Shown here: piece by piece, positions 11,326-21,594 of the stretch
Position numbering within the stretch: the first letter of the stretch is position 1
How the letters are laid out: each line of letters opens with the position of its first letter
Source of the DNA: Anagrus nilaparvatae
Taxonomy: Eukaryota; Arthropoda; Insecta; Hymenoptera; Mymaridae
Direction of reading: 5' to 3'
Assembly: GCA_022575985.1 (NCBI GenBank)
Contig: JAKSXM010000247.1
Coordinates: 3,929,501-3,993,500, forward strand
DNA: 64,000 nt
Position numbers and translations under genes: made by a program
The notes under the pieces: generated by a model
Told to the model about the DNA's origin: nothing
Databases searched by the model: none
What the model saw: the letters and a program-made list of their open reading frames with translations, nothing else

Positions 11326-13363
11326 TATCATGTGTCTTTTATTATGTTTTTTTATAAATAATTTATATGTATAATTTTGTTAATTATATCAGATGGAACA
11401 CAATTACCGCGAATTTTTACATTGCTAATATATATTCACGGGTCTCTAGAAGAGGGTTTCGGTTTCACAAAAATGCCGCAAAATTCTGACTGAGGGGAAC
11501 TATTTTAGAGACCAAATATAATCAGAATCCGTTTGGCAGAAAATCGGAGCTGCTCCGTTTTTGCCTTTTTTTGTCGTTTTTCTTTTATTTTTTATTTTTC
11601 ACGCTCTTTTTTTTCTCATTTTTATTTTAAAGTTCATATCTCTGGTTCCTGAGTACCAAAATAGGTCTACAAGGTCTTAAAAAATTCGTTTTTAAAATCT
11701 CTTTCACATGCAGGAGTTTAAAATAATTGCCCACTTTAGGCACCCTTAAATTTAAAAATGTTGAAAACTAAAATTTAAATTTTAACTTTAAAATTCAATT
11801 ATTTTGTGATAACAAAAATTACTTATCTGTTAAATTCCTGTCTTTTGCCTATCAAAGACCTTCAAAATGAGCTAAGTTGGGGCAAATTTGAGCCAATGAC
11901 ACCGTCAAAATTAAAAAAAAAAAACAAAATTTATCGCGTTGAAATTTAAGTCATTTTTTTTTTTTTAAATTAAATGGTATGTCGAGATGAGCTAAGTGAA
12001 ATGGGAAAAGGGAATACGGTGACCATATTTGTGCATAAGTGTGTTTGTGTATGTATGTGTGTGTATGGGGTGCTATTCATTGATCATAATTGTGTAATGT
12101 TCCATTTAGGGCAGTTTTCCGAATCCCAAAAATTAAGTATACAAACTTTCTAATACAGAAGAATAAAAACTAGAAGCATTGTAAGACAAATAAATCAAAA
12201 TTCCTAAAAATCATTGCAAAGTTGAAAAAATATCAGAAGTTATTATTTGTAAAAAACAAAAATTTAGCATGAAATACAAGGTTTCATAAAATGATTTTCG
12301 GAATTCATCCTATTGTTTACTTTGATGCATTCTGATTTTACAAATTCAGAAATAAATGTTTCTGCAAAATTCATTTATGGGTCTGTTTTCGAAAAATATA
12401 GATTTTAAGGTTCTGAGAAATGACCCGGATGGACAACGACAGTTATGACCAGTAAATGGCGGCCCGTAATTGCGTATTTTTTAAAATAAAAATCATCAAA
12501 CTCCTTATTTTTCTTAATTTTATTTATATAATTATTTTCTTTTATGTTTAAGTATAAGAGAAAGATATTTATTTTATAAGATTTTATTAAAATATAGATG
12601 ATATAAATAAAATTTTGAAGAGACGAAAGTTATGAATTATAGTTATTATTAAATCAATATTAAATGTATATTTTTTGGTTTTGAACACGTTGAATATAGG
12701 TTTTTTAACTTTTTAACACTGTTCTCTCTAAGAGACAATAAACAAATGTTTAAATAATAATGTAATAATAATAGCAAATATAACACAGTGGAGGCGCATA
12801 CGAGTTTGTTTATAAACATGTAAATGTAAACATAACATATTATCAACGAAATAAATAAAGCCTACAATTTTTTTACAAAAATGTAAATTTATTAAAAATA
12901 TTTTAAAAAAAAATTTGAATTATAAATAGGTAGTTATATAAAATATAAATAAAAAAAATATTACATTTATAATTTTATTTTGAAATTATTTTGAAATTAT
13001 ATCTCTTTTTCACATTTTACAACCTTGCTCAAATATACGCGCTCAGATACAATCACAAAAACACACATGCACGCACACACACACACACAAGTGATCACCG
13101 TATTCTCTCTATGTCCATTTCGTATACCGTATACCCCTTTAATTTTAAAAAAATGAGTCGAATTTCAACGTGAAAAATTTTGGTTTTTTTTTTAATTTTG
13201 ACGGTGTCCGTGGCTCTAAATTGCATCAGACAGGACAAGACAGGAATTTAACAGATAAGTAATTTTTGTTATCACAAAATAATTGAATTTTAAAGTTAAA
13301 ATTTAAATTTTAGTTTTCAGCATTTTTAAATTTAAGGGTGCCTAAAGTGGGAAATTATTTTAA

Positions 13364-14481
13364 CCTTTAGCCTGCACACCTCTTGAAAATCGCATAGCCT
13401 GCACATGGGGTCCGGCGGACTCCAGCTACTAAAATACATTTTATGGTTAAACTGTTCATTATATCTTAGCCAAAATTTTTTTAGGAGTTGTTCATACCTC
13501 ATAAAAAAAGGACAAATTACTTTTGTTAGGAGTTTTTAAAAGGAAAATACTAAAAACATAAATTGAAGGGGAAAAAACGAGAAAATTGGTATTTTTTGAA
13601 TAAATTAGCATAAAATCTGCAATTATATATATTTTTTTAAATATCCTATAAATTTCAATAAAGTTATTATAAAACTTGTGGAAAAAAATACTAACTTATA
13701 GCTACCTTAAAAAAAAGGTATTTATTTAGGATAAAAACTGCATCATTTTGAGGGTTATATTTTAAAAATAATTTTTAAAGGTAAAAGTTTTTTTTTCAAT
13801 TTTTTTTGTAATTTTATTAAAAAAAAAAAGAAAATACATACATATAGTTGAAAAATAATTTATTTTAATTAGATGCAGCACATTTTAGACATTGTGATGA
13901 ACAATGATCGTTACACATCGGACGTAAACAAGAAGAGCAACCTTGTTTGGTTTTCTTATCATGTTTCCTTGGGCAAAGTGCGCACCTTACTTTATTTTCA
14001 TAGATTTGCAGTTCTTGATACGTATCATTTGAAGATGATAAGTCAAGACCTAAAATAGCTTGAATTCCGTATTTTAGGTCACGTTTTAAAGAAGGTATCT
14101 TATAGCGCTCTGCCAAAAAATCTTGAATAAAAACAAAAATAATATATAAAACCCCTTAAATACATGATAATTTAGATATTTGATATTATACGTACCTTTT
14201 AACAATTATTTTTAGTAACTTTTATTAAATAAAAAAATATATCAAAAACAGCGTATCCTGCACACGGGGCCTTATGGACCCCACGCTTTATAATGGTCAA
14301 ATTCACTTGAGTACCCGGCTCAAACAATCGAGTTTAAACTTATACGAAGTTTTGTATCATAAAAATACATGTTTAAACTCTTGAAAGATGACAGCACAGG
14401 TCACTTATCACGCGCTAAATATTTAAAATATCAATGCGAATATTGCCTGGGGTCCGTTGGACCCCTAGTGCAGGCTAAAGG
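13364..14481. mobile_element. piggyBac derivative at TTAA
   Basis: The element begins CCTTTAGCCTGCAC after TTAA (13360-13363) and ends GTGCAGGCTAAAGG before TTAA (14482-14485), a perfect 14-bp inverted terminus plus the TTAA duplication that defines piggyBac. Just inside each end is a palindromic GGGGTCCGNNGGACYCC box. The left arm of the surrounding element shows the unfilled site (CAGGAGTTTAAAATAATT), so the insertion is exact. At 1118 bp it is internally deleted, keeping only the end of the transposase on the minus strand (13865-14116). Confidence 0.92.
13865..14116 (-). pseudogene. piggyBac transposase C-terminal cysteine-rich domain
   Basis: An open frame of 83 residues on the minus strand ends in RCALCPRKHDKKTKQGCSSC followed by MCNDHC and CLKC. 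This CxxC / CxxC / CxxxC / CxxC arrangement is the RING-like zinc domain at the end of piggyBac transposases, which recognises the element's terminal repeats. The catalytic RNase-H core with its aspartates is missing. It lies inside an element with piggyBac ends, which independently supports the call. The first residues may come from the deletion junction. Confidence 0.85.
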
Positions 14482-14806
14482 TTAAACTCCTGCATGTGAA
14501 AGAGATTTTAAAAACGAATTTTTTAAGACCTTGTAGACTTATTTTGGTACTCAGGAACCAGAGATATGAACTTTAAAATAAAAATGAGAAAAAAAAGAGC
14601 GTGAAAAATAAAAAAAAAAAGAAAAACGACAAAAAAAGGCAAAAACGGAGCAGCTCCGATTTTCTGCCAAACGGATTCTGATTATATTTGGTCTCTAAAA
14701 TAGTTCCCCTCAGTCAGAATTTTGCGGCATTTTTGTGAAACCGAAACCTGTTTCTAGAGACCCGTGTATTAAAGCAATGAAAATAACCGCGGCAATTTTG
14801 TTCCAC

Positions 14807-15162
14807 CATAAATGTTTGATAAGGCGTGTGGAATACACACGAAACGTCACATGTAACAAATTTTAGCTTTTTTTTTATTTATTTTCCGTTCCTCATGGTC
14901 CTTATGTCCTTAAAAGGTTCATATTTAAAAAAAATATCTTTAATTTTAGCTGTTTTCAAAATTTAAAACAAAATTATTCCTGTATTAATGTTGACTTTTT
15001 CGCTCATTATTTATAAAATGAGAATGAAGCAGAATATATCGACCAGGATGGGTAGACACACTGTACTAACTCAATTTCGGCCCATTTGTCAATATAATCC
15101 TTCCTAGTAATTCTTAGCGAATTAAAATTTGTTCTTAAAACTCAATACAATTTTTTATTTAC
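14807..15162. other. Intronic DNA downstream of C1 exon, nothing recognised
   Basis: On the minus strand this follows the donor site GTAAATAAAA of the C1-domain exon, so it is the start of the next intron. It is AT-rich, and no further exon with acceptor and donor could be found here. Confidence 0.4.
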
Positions 15163-15346
15163 CTGCTACATGTTCCGCTAATTGAAATTGGAGTCAATGA
15201 TGATATAGAACTTCGTTTTATAATACTATTTGACAATGAAGTGTTATTACTTATTGACTTGAATGATCCTTTATTAAGTACTTTACTTTTTGTGCATTCA
15301 GATTGGTAGGTATCTTTACAAACTTCATGTAGTAATGAACCACATG
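15163..15346 (-). CDS. Host exon: second half of a C1 domain (RhoGEF-like protein)
   Basis: On the minus strand a clean acceptor (TTGTAATTTAG) precedes 184 open bases and a donor (CAG then GTAAAT) follows. The translation starts C-G-S-L-L-H-E-V-C-K-D-T-Y-Q-S-E-C-T-K, which is the C-x4-H-x2-C-x7-C end of a C1 zinc-binding domain, followed by a Ser/Lys-rich linker. Its incoming phase needs one base; exon 41349-41475 ends with exactly one spare G, making C-E-A-C-G across the junction. C1 domains of this spacing occur in ARHGEF2, ARHGEF18 and AKAP13-type Rho guanine exchange factors, which activate Rho at microtubules, junctions or scaffolds. The catalytic DH-PH part is not in the window. The linkage of the exons is inference, but strong. 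Confidence 0.72.
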
Positions 15347-17480
15347 CTAAATTACAAAAAAAAAGTTATTAGCATAAAATAGTATAAAATAAATTATTTA
15401 AAATTGAAAATGAGATAAACATTTTTATTTTTTTGTTAAAAACAAAATATGTATAAATATGAAGCTTTACAATAATTATTTTATATTCATATTGTTTAAA
15501 TATTATAATATCGTAGTATAAATAGAAAAACAATTTTGGGTTTTCCCTCTTCTAAACAATGATTAGAATCTTTTTTGAAAGTTTCATTATTTTTTCGTTC
15601 AGAAAAAATATTCACAATTTTACATCTTATAAGTTACCATTACTAAATAAACAATTTTTCAAAAAACTATAACTGAACTAAATAGGAAAACAATTTCGGA
15701 TTTTTCTCCTTCTAGTCCATGATTAGAATCCTTATGAATGTTTCATTATTTTGCCTTTTCTAGGAGAATATTAATTCATTATTCTACATCAAATAAGTTG
15801 CGTCATTAAAAACACATTTCTTCAAGACACTGTCTTGTATAGTGAAAAAACTAAATTCCTATTCACTTTAATACACTTTTTTCAGTATCCAAGATAGAGT
15901 CTCTCAAAATTGTTCTCAGATATCGGTTACTTAAAAAATTTTAAATTCTGTAGCGTCAAATCAGAGAAATAATAAAATAATAAATATTTTAAAAATGGAA
16001 ATTCTTTGGAAAAAAGTTAGATATTGCGTCAAAAAAAAAAACAAAATACTGATGTTTTTATATTCTAAAGGCGAAAATTATGGAGAAAAAATTTCATAAA
16101 ATTAGGTTCCAGATTCGGAAAATTAAATTATAACGATTTTTCTAAAACGAGTACTACTGAAACTTGTCTTGAAAGTCTATTTTTCTAAAACCAATTTAAT
16201 GTATCAAAATTTAATATAAAAAAGATCCACTTTAAAAAACTAAATTCCTCCAGAATAAATAAGCAATTTTTTTAAATATTTTTTTATAAATAAAAAAACC
16301 TTTTTTATTCATTTTTTCTCGATTTATATTACCTACTTTTTCCATAGGAGTTAATTAAAACAAAAATTTTTAACAGTAAATTCATTTTTAATTTTTTTAT
16401 ATATTTATTATACCTATTTTGTTTTATATTTGTATTCTCTTTTTTAATCAAAAAGATGTATAATAATAAAAAGTAGACTTAATAAAAACTATTCTTCGTC
16501 AGCGGCGAAAAAATACGTATTTGCCAGTTGCTATGCGTCCGAAAACGACGTATTTTCCTACCACTGATGGAGAATCTACGCCGCTTGGACATAAATAAAA
16601 TTGCTCTAAATCACAGCTTACAAATCGGCATCAGCTCGGAAGGTAATTTATGTAAGATTTGAGCTATTCTTTATTTTTCTCTCCGTGTATTGTACTTTTC
16701 TAAAAAATTAATTAGAGTTTGAAAACCTGTTGTATTATTATGAAATTTCTTGCAATATTCTTAGATCTACTCTTCAATATATACTTAAACTTCGGGACAT
16801 AAATGCTGAGAGATAAAATTTGATGGCTTAAGCTAAGTGAAAATTTAATTTAAGCAAACGCATATTTTAAAATACTGATGTGGTTTAAATTAATAATGTT
16901 CTTAAAACTTTAATAAATTAAAGTATAATTAGTACGAAGTTAATTCTTGTTGTTTCTTAATCACAATTTCATCTGAATCTGAAGTTTTGGGGTCCAGAAA
17001 ATAAGAGTGTTGTGATTAAAATTATAAAAAAATAAAAATAGATCAATTCTTTTATATATAATTAAACATTCGGGCCATAAAAGTTGCGAGATGAAATTTT
17101 ATGGACTAAGCATAATATAATTTAATTTAGGCACAAGTTATGAGTAAAAAGCTAAATTGTCTTATGAAGTTTCTTTGCATTTACTTTACGGGCTGTATTT
17201 TAAATATAATAGGCTTATATATTAAAAATTTTTTTTAACTTTGAAAAATTCTTAACTGATTAGACCCCTTCTCAAAGAAATTAGTACTGAAAATCAATTA
17301 TAAGATAACGTTGTATGCTGAGTAGCAAAGAGGGAAGTAAAGAATTTTTCGAAGTAAAAAAAAAATTAACAGTTTTAACGAAAACTACCTAATCATTATT
17401 AGTCCTAAAACCAAAATTACCATAAATCCCGAAATATAAATTATAGTAGGATCATAAACCTAAAGTATTTTAAGTTCTTG
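15347..17480. other. Start of the giant intron: AT-rich with small duplications
   Basis: This stretch is intron of the minus-strand gene. At 15525-15600 and 15690-15765 a diverged pair shares AAACAATTT, a TTCT word, CATGATTAGAATC and GTTTCATTATTTT. At 16790-16870 and 17068-17150 another pair shares CGGG(A/C)CATAAA, GAGATAAAATTT or GAGATGAAATTT, and TTTAATTTA. At 16500-16580 is a GC-richer patch with two GACGTATTT or ATACGTATTT words in opposite sense. The last 90 bases match the dispersed repeat at 940-1030. No coding exon was recognised. Confidence 0.4.
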
Positions 17481-19069
17481 TTGTAATGAAAGTTTATCTT
17501 TCATTAGTCAAGATTTTGAATTACCGCGGCCATAAAAGATTAATAAGAAACACGACGGCCGGACCAGCTCGCGGAACGGCTGGACCGTTGAAACAATAGA
17601 AAAGACGCCGAAAATATTCACTCTCGCGCCAGGTCTTTGCGAGCACAGACAAAAAAGTTCATGTCAAAAGTCTTGACAAAACAATTAAAGTTATTAGCTA
17701 ATTATTAAGTAATCTCAGTATATTTGAAGGCCAAAGTCTTGTAGTTAAAGTTTACTTTTATTTTATTTATCTTATAATCAAAGTTAAATGTCATTTTTAG
17801 TAAATTAAAATAAAGTGATAAAGAAGAATTAATTCAAGGACAAGTTGTGTACACCAGTTTATTCCAGGTACCTCATCAGTTATTAAGATAAACTAAGTGA
17901 AAATTATTACTCGTTGAATAAATCTTAAATAAATTGTAGTTATTTCGTTTTTATACATATAAAAATTAGTAAATTTTACATATATATAACGTGATCGCGG
18001 TTACGTGTGTATGAGAGAGAGAGCGCATATATTATATACCTATGTATTATTATTATTATTATTATTATTTCCTTTCAACATCCTCCTGGTATCTTCTTTT
18101 TGTTTTTATATGTTAATTTTTATTATATAATAATACACGAGTATATTGTTAATACATACATATATATAGATCAAGTGATCACAAGATGGCCGAGTCCATC
18201 TTTGGAATAGAAATTAGCATTCCATGAACTTATTATTTTATTATTTTCTTTATAATGGCCAAATAAAATTAAGTCATTTGTATCATATTATAACTTTTAG
18301 CTTTCTATTATCATTTATTATTTCATTAAACATTTTTATAATTAAAATCATATCTTTTATTGACTTAGCTACCCTCCCCCTTATCCAGAATTATTATTAT
18401 AATCTTTATTTCAGCGACATCAAGATAGTCAGGTAAGGGGTCAGATCGTTATTACTTAATTAAATAATCAGTAAATATTTATATTAGACAGCGCACTATA
18501 TTGTTCTTAAGAAATTATATGTTACATTAAGACTTTACCTGTTCTTATAAAAATAAAGTACAATTCTGCAATACATTAAAACCAGAACTTACAAATTTAT
18601 CAAATAAAAATAATCTACTTTAATAATTTGTTATTTTTAAAAAATGTGTAAAATGATTTCCATTCCCTAAAACAATTTCCTATTAAAAAAAAACTTTACA
18701 GAAATAATATTTTTTAAAACTATCTAAAATTTATGTAAACTAAATAAAACTGTGTATTTACTTTTTTTTAACACACGCATACACACACACCCTAATACAT
18801 ATATTATATTTCCGTGCGTTTTTGGTTTGAATATATTAATGAGTGTGAAGGAAAATATGTCGATCAAGAGTGCAAATAATTGAAGAATAGGAATTAATAA
18901 GATAATTTATGTAACGCCATCTTCATATGTATAGCATATCGGCGAGTTTATGTGAGTAAAATATAGGTCTTTTATTGAAATGAGAAAAAATCCTCCTAAT
19001 ATAAGATGAATAATTGTAATATAGTTATTAGACTGCCAAAAAAAAAACGATTTTTCGATTTTTTAAGGT
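17481..19069. other. Intronic DNA with a GC hairpin block
   Basis: After a sharp break from the dispersed repeat at 17480 the sequence begins TGTAATGAAAG and its near reverse complement CTTTCATTAG. It holds a GC-rich block at 17540-17640 (CCAGCTCGCGGAACGGCTGG is a hairpin), an AATAAAGTG word, an (ATT)n run at 18041-18069 and AC-rich words near 18770-18790. The opening TG and the AATAAA are LTR-like, but no second end or target duplication was found, so no element is called. Confidence 0.3.
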
Positions 19070-19249
19070 GCTCAAGCATTTTCGGGTGTCTTAAGATTTA
19101 GATAGTTATTGTTAGATTGTATTTTAAAAAGCCATGGGTATATAGTTAATGATGTACTAGTTTCAATACTCAGAATATCTTCTTTTTTACTATAACTTTC
19201 GAATTCTTTAAATAAACTTTCCTATTTTTTCTAAAAAGTATTTTTTAAT
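19070..19249 (-). pseudogene. LINE family A (minus), piece beyond the LTR insertion
   Basis: Read on the minus strand from 19254 downward, the sequence continues the frame broken at 25543. NWVNQ (25543-25560) is followed by IKKYFLEKIGKF, then in a shifted frame LFKEFESYSKKEDILS and NNNYLNLKTPENA. NYLNLKTP matches NYLDLKKP of the other family A copy at 10570. The LINE is thus one element split by the LTR retrotransposon at 19255-25542. It is degraded by frameshifts, and its end near 19070 is approximate. Confidence 0.65.
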
Positions 19250-19254
19250 CTGGT

Positions 19255-19583
19255 TGTTACGAACGCAAATGAGAAGGTTTTTTGCAATAATAATTATTCT
19301 TATAAGATTCATTTTAAAATTTATTATTTTAGAAAATATTAAATATTTGAAATTTAGAATTTAAAAGCTAAGCAACATTAATTGTTTAATATTTTAATGT
19401 CATAATTGTTTTCATTGAGTTTTTGATAGTACGTGATAAGATTCAGATGATAAATGAATAAATTTGATTTTTTGGTTATAAAAAATTGTGAATAAAAAAG
19501 TAGTAAATTTTTTTGTAAACAGAATTGAAAATAAAAATATTTGAATCAAACTAAGTTTTGTATTTCATGTTCTGACAAGAACA
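19255..19583 (+). repeat. 5' LTR of the 19255-25542 element
   Basis: This is a 329-bp LTR with TGTT...AACA ends. Compared with the 390-bp 3' copy it lacks about 50 bp after TTCTTATAAG and a short stretch before CTAAGCAACATT. It also has scattered substitutions, so the element is not recent. Confidence 0.87.
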
Positions 19584-20439
19584 TTATGGTGCCAGAAACC
19601 CGTGAGTTTGAACTATCAGGTGGTAGAAAATTTATTTAACAAAAAAATTTTCAAAGAATAATGTGAAAACCTAAGATTAAAAAAAAAAGTCAATGAAAAA
19701 AGTTTGCAATTTATTATTGTGATGATTATTATGAAGCGCTTCAGAATCAAGAAAAATTGAAAATGAAAATTAATATTTAAAAAAATCTGTTTTAATATAA
19801 CCTATTAAAAAAAAATTATAGAAAAATTTTACAATTTACTGTGAAGATTATAATTGATCAAGAAAAATTAATTTTTAAAATCTCCGTTCTAACGTATAAA
19901 AAATAAATAAGACTTTAAAATGTTCTAGTATTATCAGTGCAAATTTAGTATGCGTAAATGCATTCTCCTCGTCTTACAAAAAAGGCCCCTTCTTGAAGGT
20001 GCCCAAAAAAAAAAAAAAAAAAAAAAATTAATGCAAATCAATTCAAAAATTTGGAAATTTTTTATGAAATAATTAGTAAGGTTATGATTGGCAGTAATAT
20101 AAATATTTAAAAATATATATTTTTGCAACGATTGAATAATGATTTATCAAAAATTGAATGAAATTTCGGTGAAAATTGTTACAGCAATTTTATGCATGTT
20201 TTATATAAAATGTATACATATACACGAAGAGGAACATAAGCATATTTTTAATATAATTGATTTTAAAACTGGAAATGGTATTATTAAGTCAATTGTGTTA
20301 AATTTCTGATGCAGCTAATTACTACTAGCATATATGAACATGATTATATGATGTTTGGTTAAAATCTTTGACTGTAAAAACTTTTCAGACTCATCAAAAG
20401 TTTGCAGCTATTTTTATCTTGACTAATATTATATTTAGT
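19584..20439. other. LTR-element internal DNA, non-coding, with A-run
   Basis: After the primer-binding-like site only AT-rich sequence follows. At 19945-20030 a short GC-richer piece (GTATGCGTAAATGCATTCTC, then a GGCCCCTTCTTGAAGGTGCCC hairpin) ends in a 23-base A-run. Its first words resemble AGTATGCGTAACGCATTCTC in the R1 3' UTR at 10355, so it may be a retroposed R1 tail. No gag frame was seen. Confidence 0.35.
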
Positions 20440-20720
20440 AAATAATGGTTGACTGGCTATGGAACAACAGGACATGAAAAAACTCGTATCGATACTATTC
20501 AAATTAATGTGACTTTTTGTTCATTACTTTTTCAGTGAATGGCTAGTTCTTTTGAAGAAAGTACTTTTAACTAATGATACAATAGAACCTTTCACAATGT
20601 ATCTGCTCTTTAGATGGTTAATGACGATTTATCGAGACTTGATACATTCGGCCACATTGCTCTGGGTCAACAATTGGCTGGGATGGTAGCAGCAGGATTT
20701 TTACGTTTTAGGTTACGACT
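20440..20720 (+). other. Degenerate coding-like stretch of unknown origin
   Basis: One plus frame gives WLTGYGTTGHEKTRIDTIQI and later NDDLSRLDTFGHIALGQQLA followed by GMVAAGFLRFRL, broken by several stops. The local composition and codon-like texture differ from the surrounding AT-rich DNA. I do not recognise the family. It could be decayed gag or pol of the LTR element or an older captured sequence. Confidence 0.3.
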
Positions 20721-21594
20721 AAGTTAATCATTTGACAAACAATATTCATTTCAAAATGTTTTAATACATTGTAAAAGAATTACTCCGTAGCTGATCAATA
20801 CGTTATCAATCAAGCTGTAGTATTTAAATATTTCACTGGGCAATAGTTTTTGTTTTTTGAGAAACTAATTGATGAAGTAAATGAAGTGAAAATTTTTAAG
20901 TAGATGATTTTGAAATCTCATATAAAAGGCTAAGTTACATTCAAATTATAACGTATGTAAAATACTGATTATTTGCAATTTTGTAAAATTTTATTTTAAA
21001 TTGAAAATATGATATAATTTACTGTAAAGGTACGTTTAATTTGACATCAATGAAAATGTTAACATATAAAACCAGACAGATTCGATTGAGTATTCTAATA
21101 AGAATTTTAATAGATAATAATGTGTCATTTACATTATATTATAATAGATCGTTTCTTTTTAAGTGGATCCACTAGGTAGGATACTGTTCATAATAAATGT
21201 AGACACTATTTTCAGCTAAGATAAAATTTCGAATTTTATTCAGTCGATAGAAACATATCATAGAAAATAAAATATAGCCATTTTAGCAATACGTAGTTGA
21301 TAATATCAGTACCCAAGCAGCTTGAAAAAAAAAAAGAAAATTAATTAAAATAATATAAAGAATTAGGTTAGCTTTTAAAGCTAAGAAACGCAAATACTAA
21401 AAGTATAATTATTTAAATTTAAAAAAAAATAAAGAATGAATAAAACTCTTCCAGGGGAAGATTGTTTTATTAGTCGGTAAAATTACGAATATTCTATATA
21501 TTCCATAAAGTGATTGCACACTCTAGATGAGGGTTTTACTGTAAAATCTGTCGTTAAACCGTGAAGTATAAATAGGGTATTATTGATCTATTTA

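Larger units (their letters stand above)
11394..14806. mobile_element. Long inverted-repeat DNA element, no transposase
   Basis: Left arm 11394 to about 12070 and right arm about 13060-14806 (minus an inserted piggyBac) are reverse complements. Shared landmarks from the tips inward: TGGAACA, CCGCG, ACGGGTCTCTAGA, GGCAAAAACGGAGCAGCTCC, CACATGCAGGAGTTTAA, GACAGGAATTTAACAGATAA, GACGGTGTC and an AC/GT microsatellite. Arms are about 650 bp. The roughly 1-kb loop (12075-13020) is AT-rich and has no recognisable gene. The superfamily and target duplication could not be determined. Confidence 0.8.

Noticed and set aside
18180..18215. ATGGCCGAGTCC, reminiscent of a tRNA 5' half
   Set aside because: No matching anticodon arm, T-arm or acceptor partner follows within 90 bases.
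17481..18460. Possible LTR starting TGTAATGAAAG and ending near TCGTTATTAC
   Set aside because: The AATAAA word and TG start are suggestive, but the ends do not match well, no target duplication flanks them and the interrupted repeat does not resume on the right.
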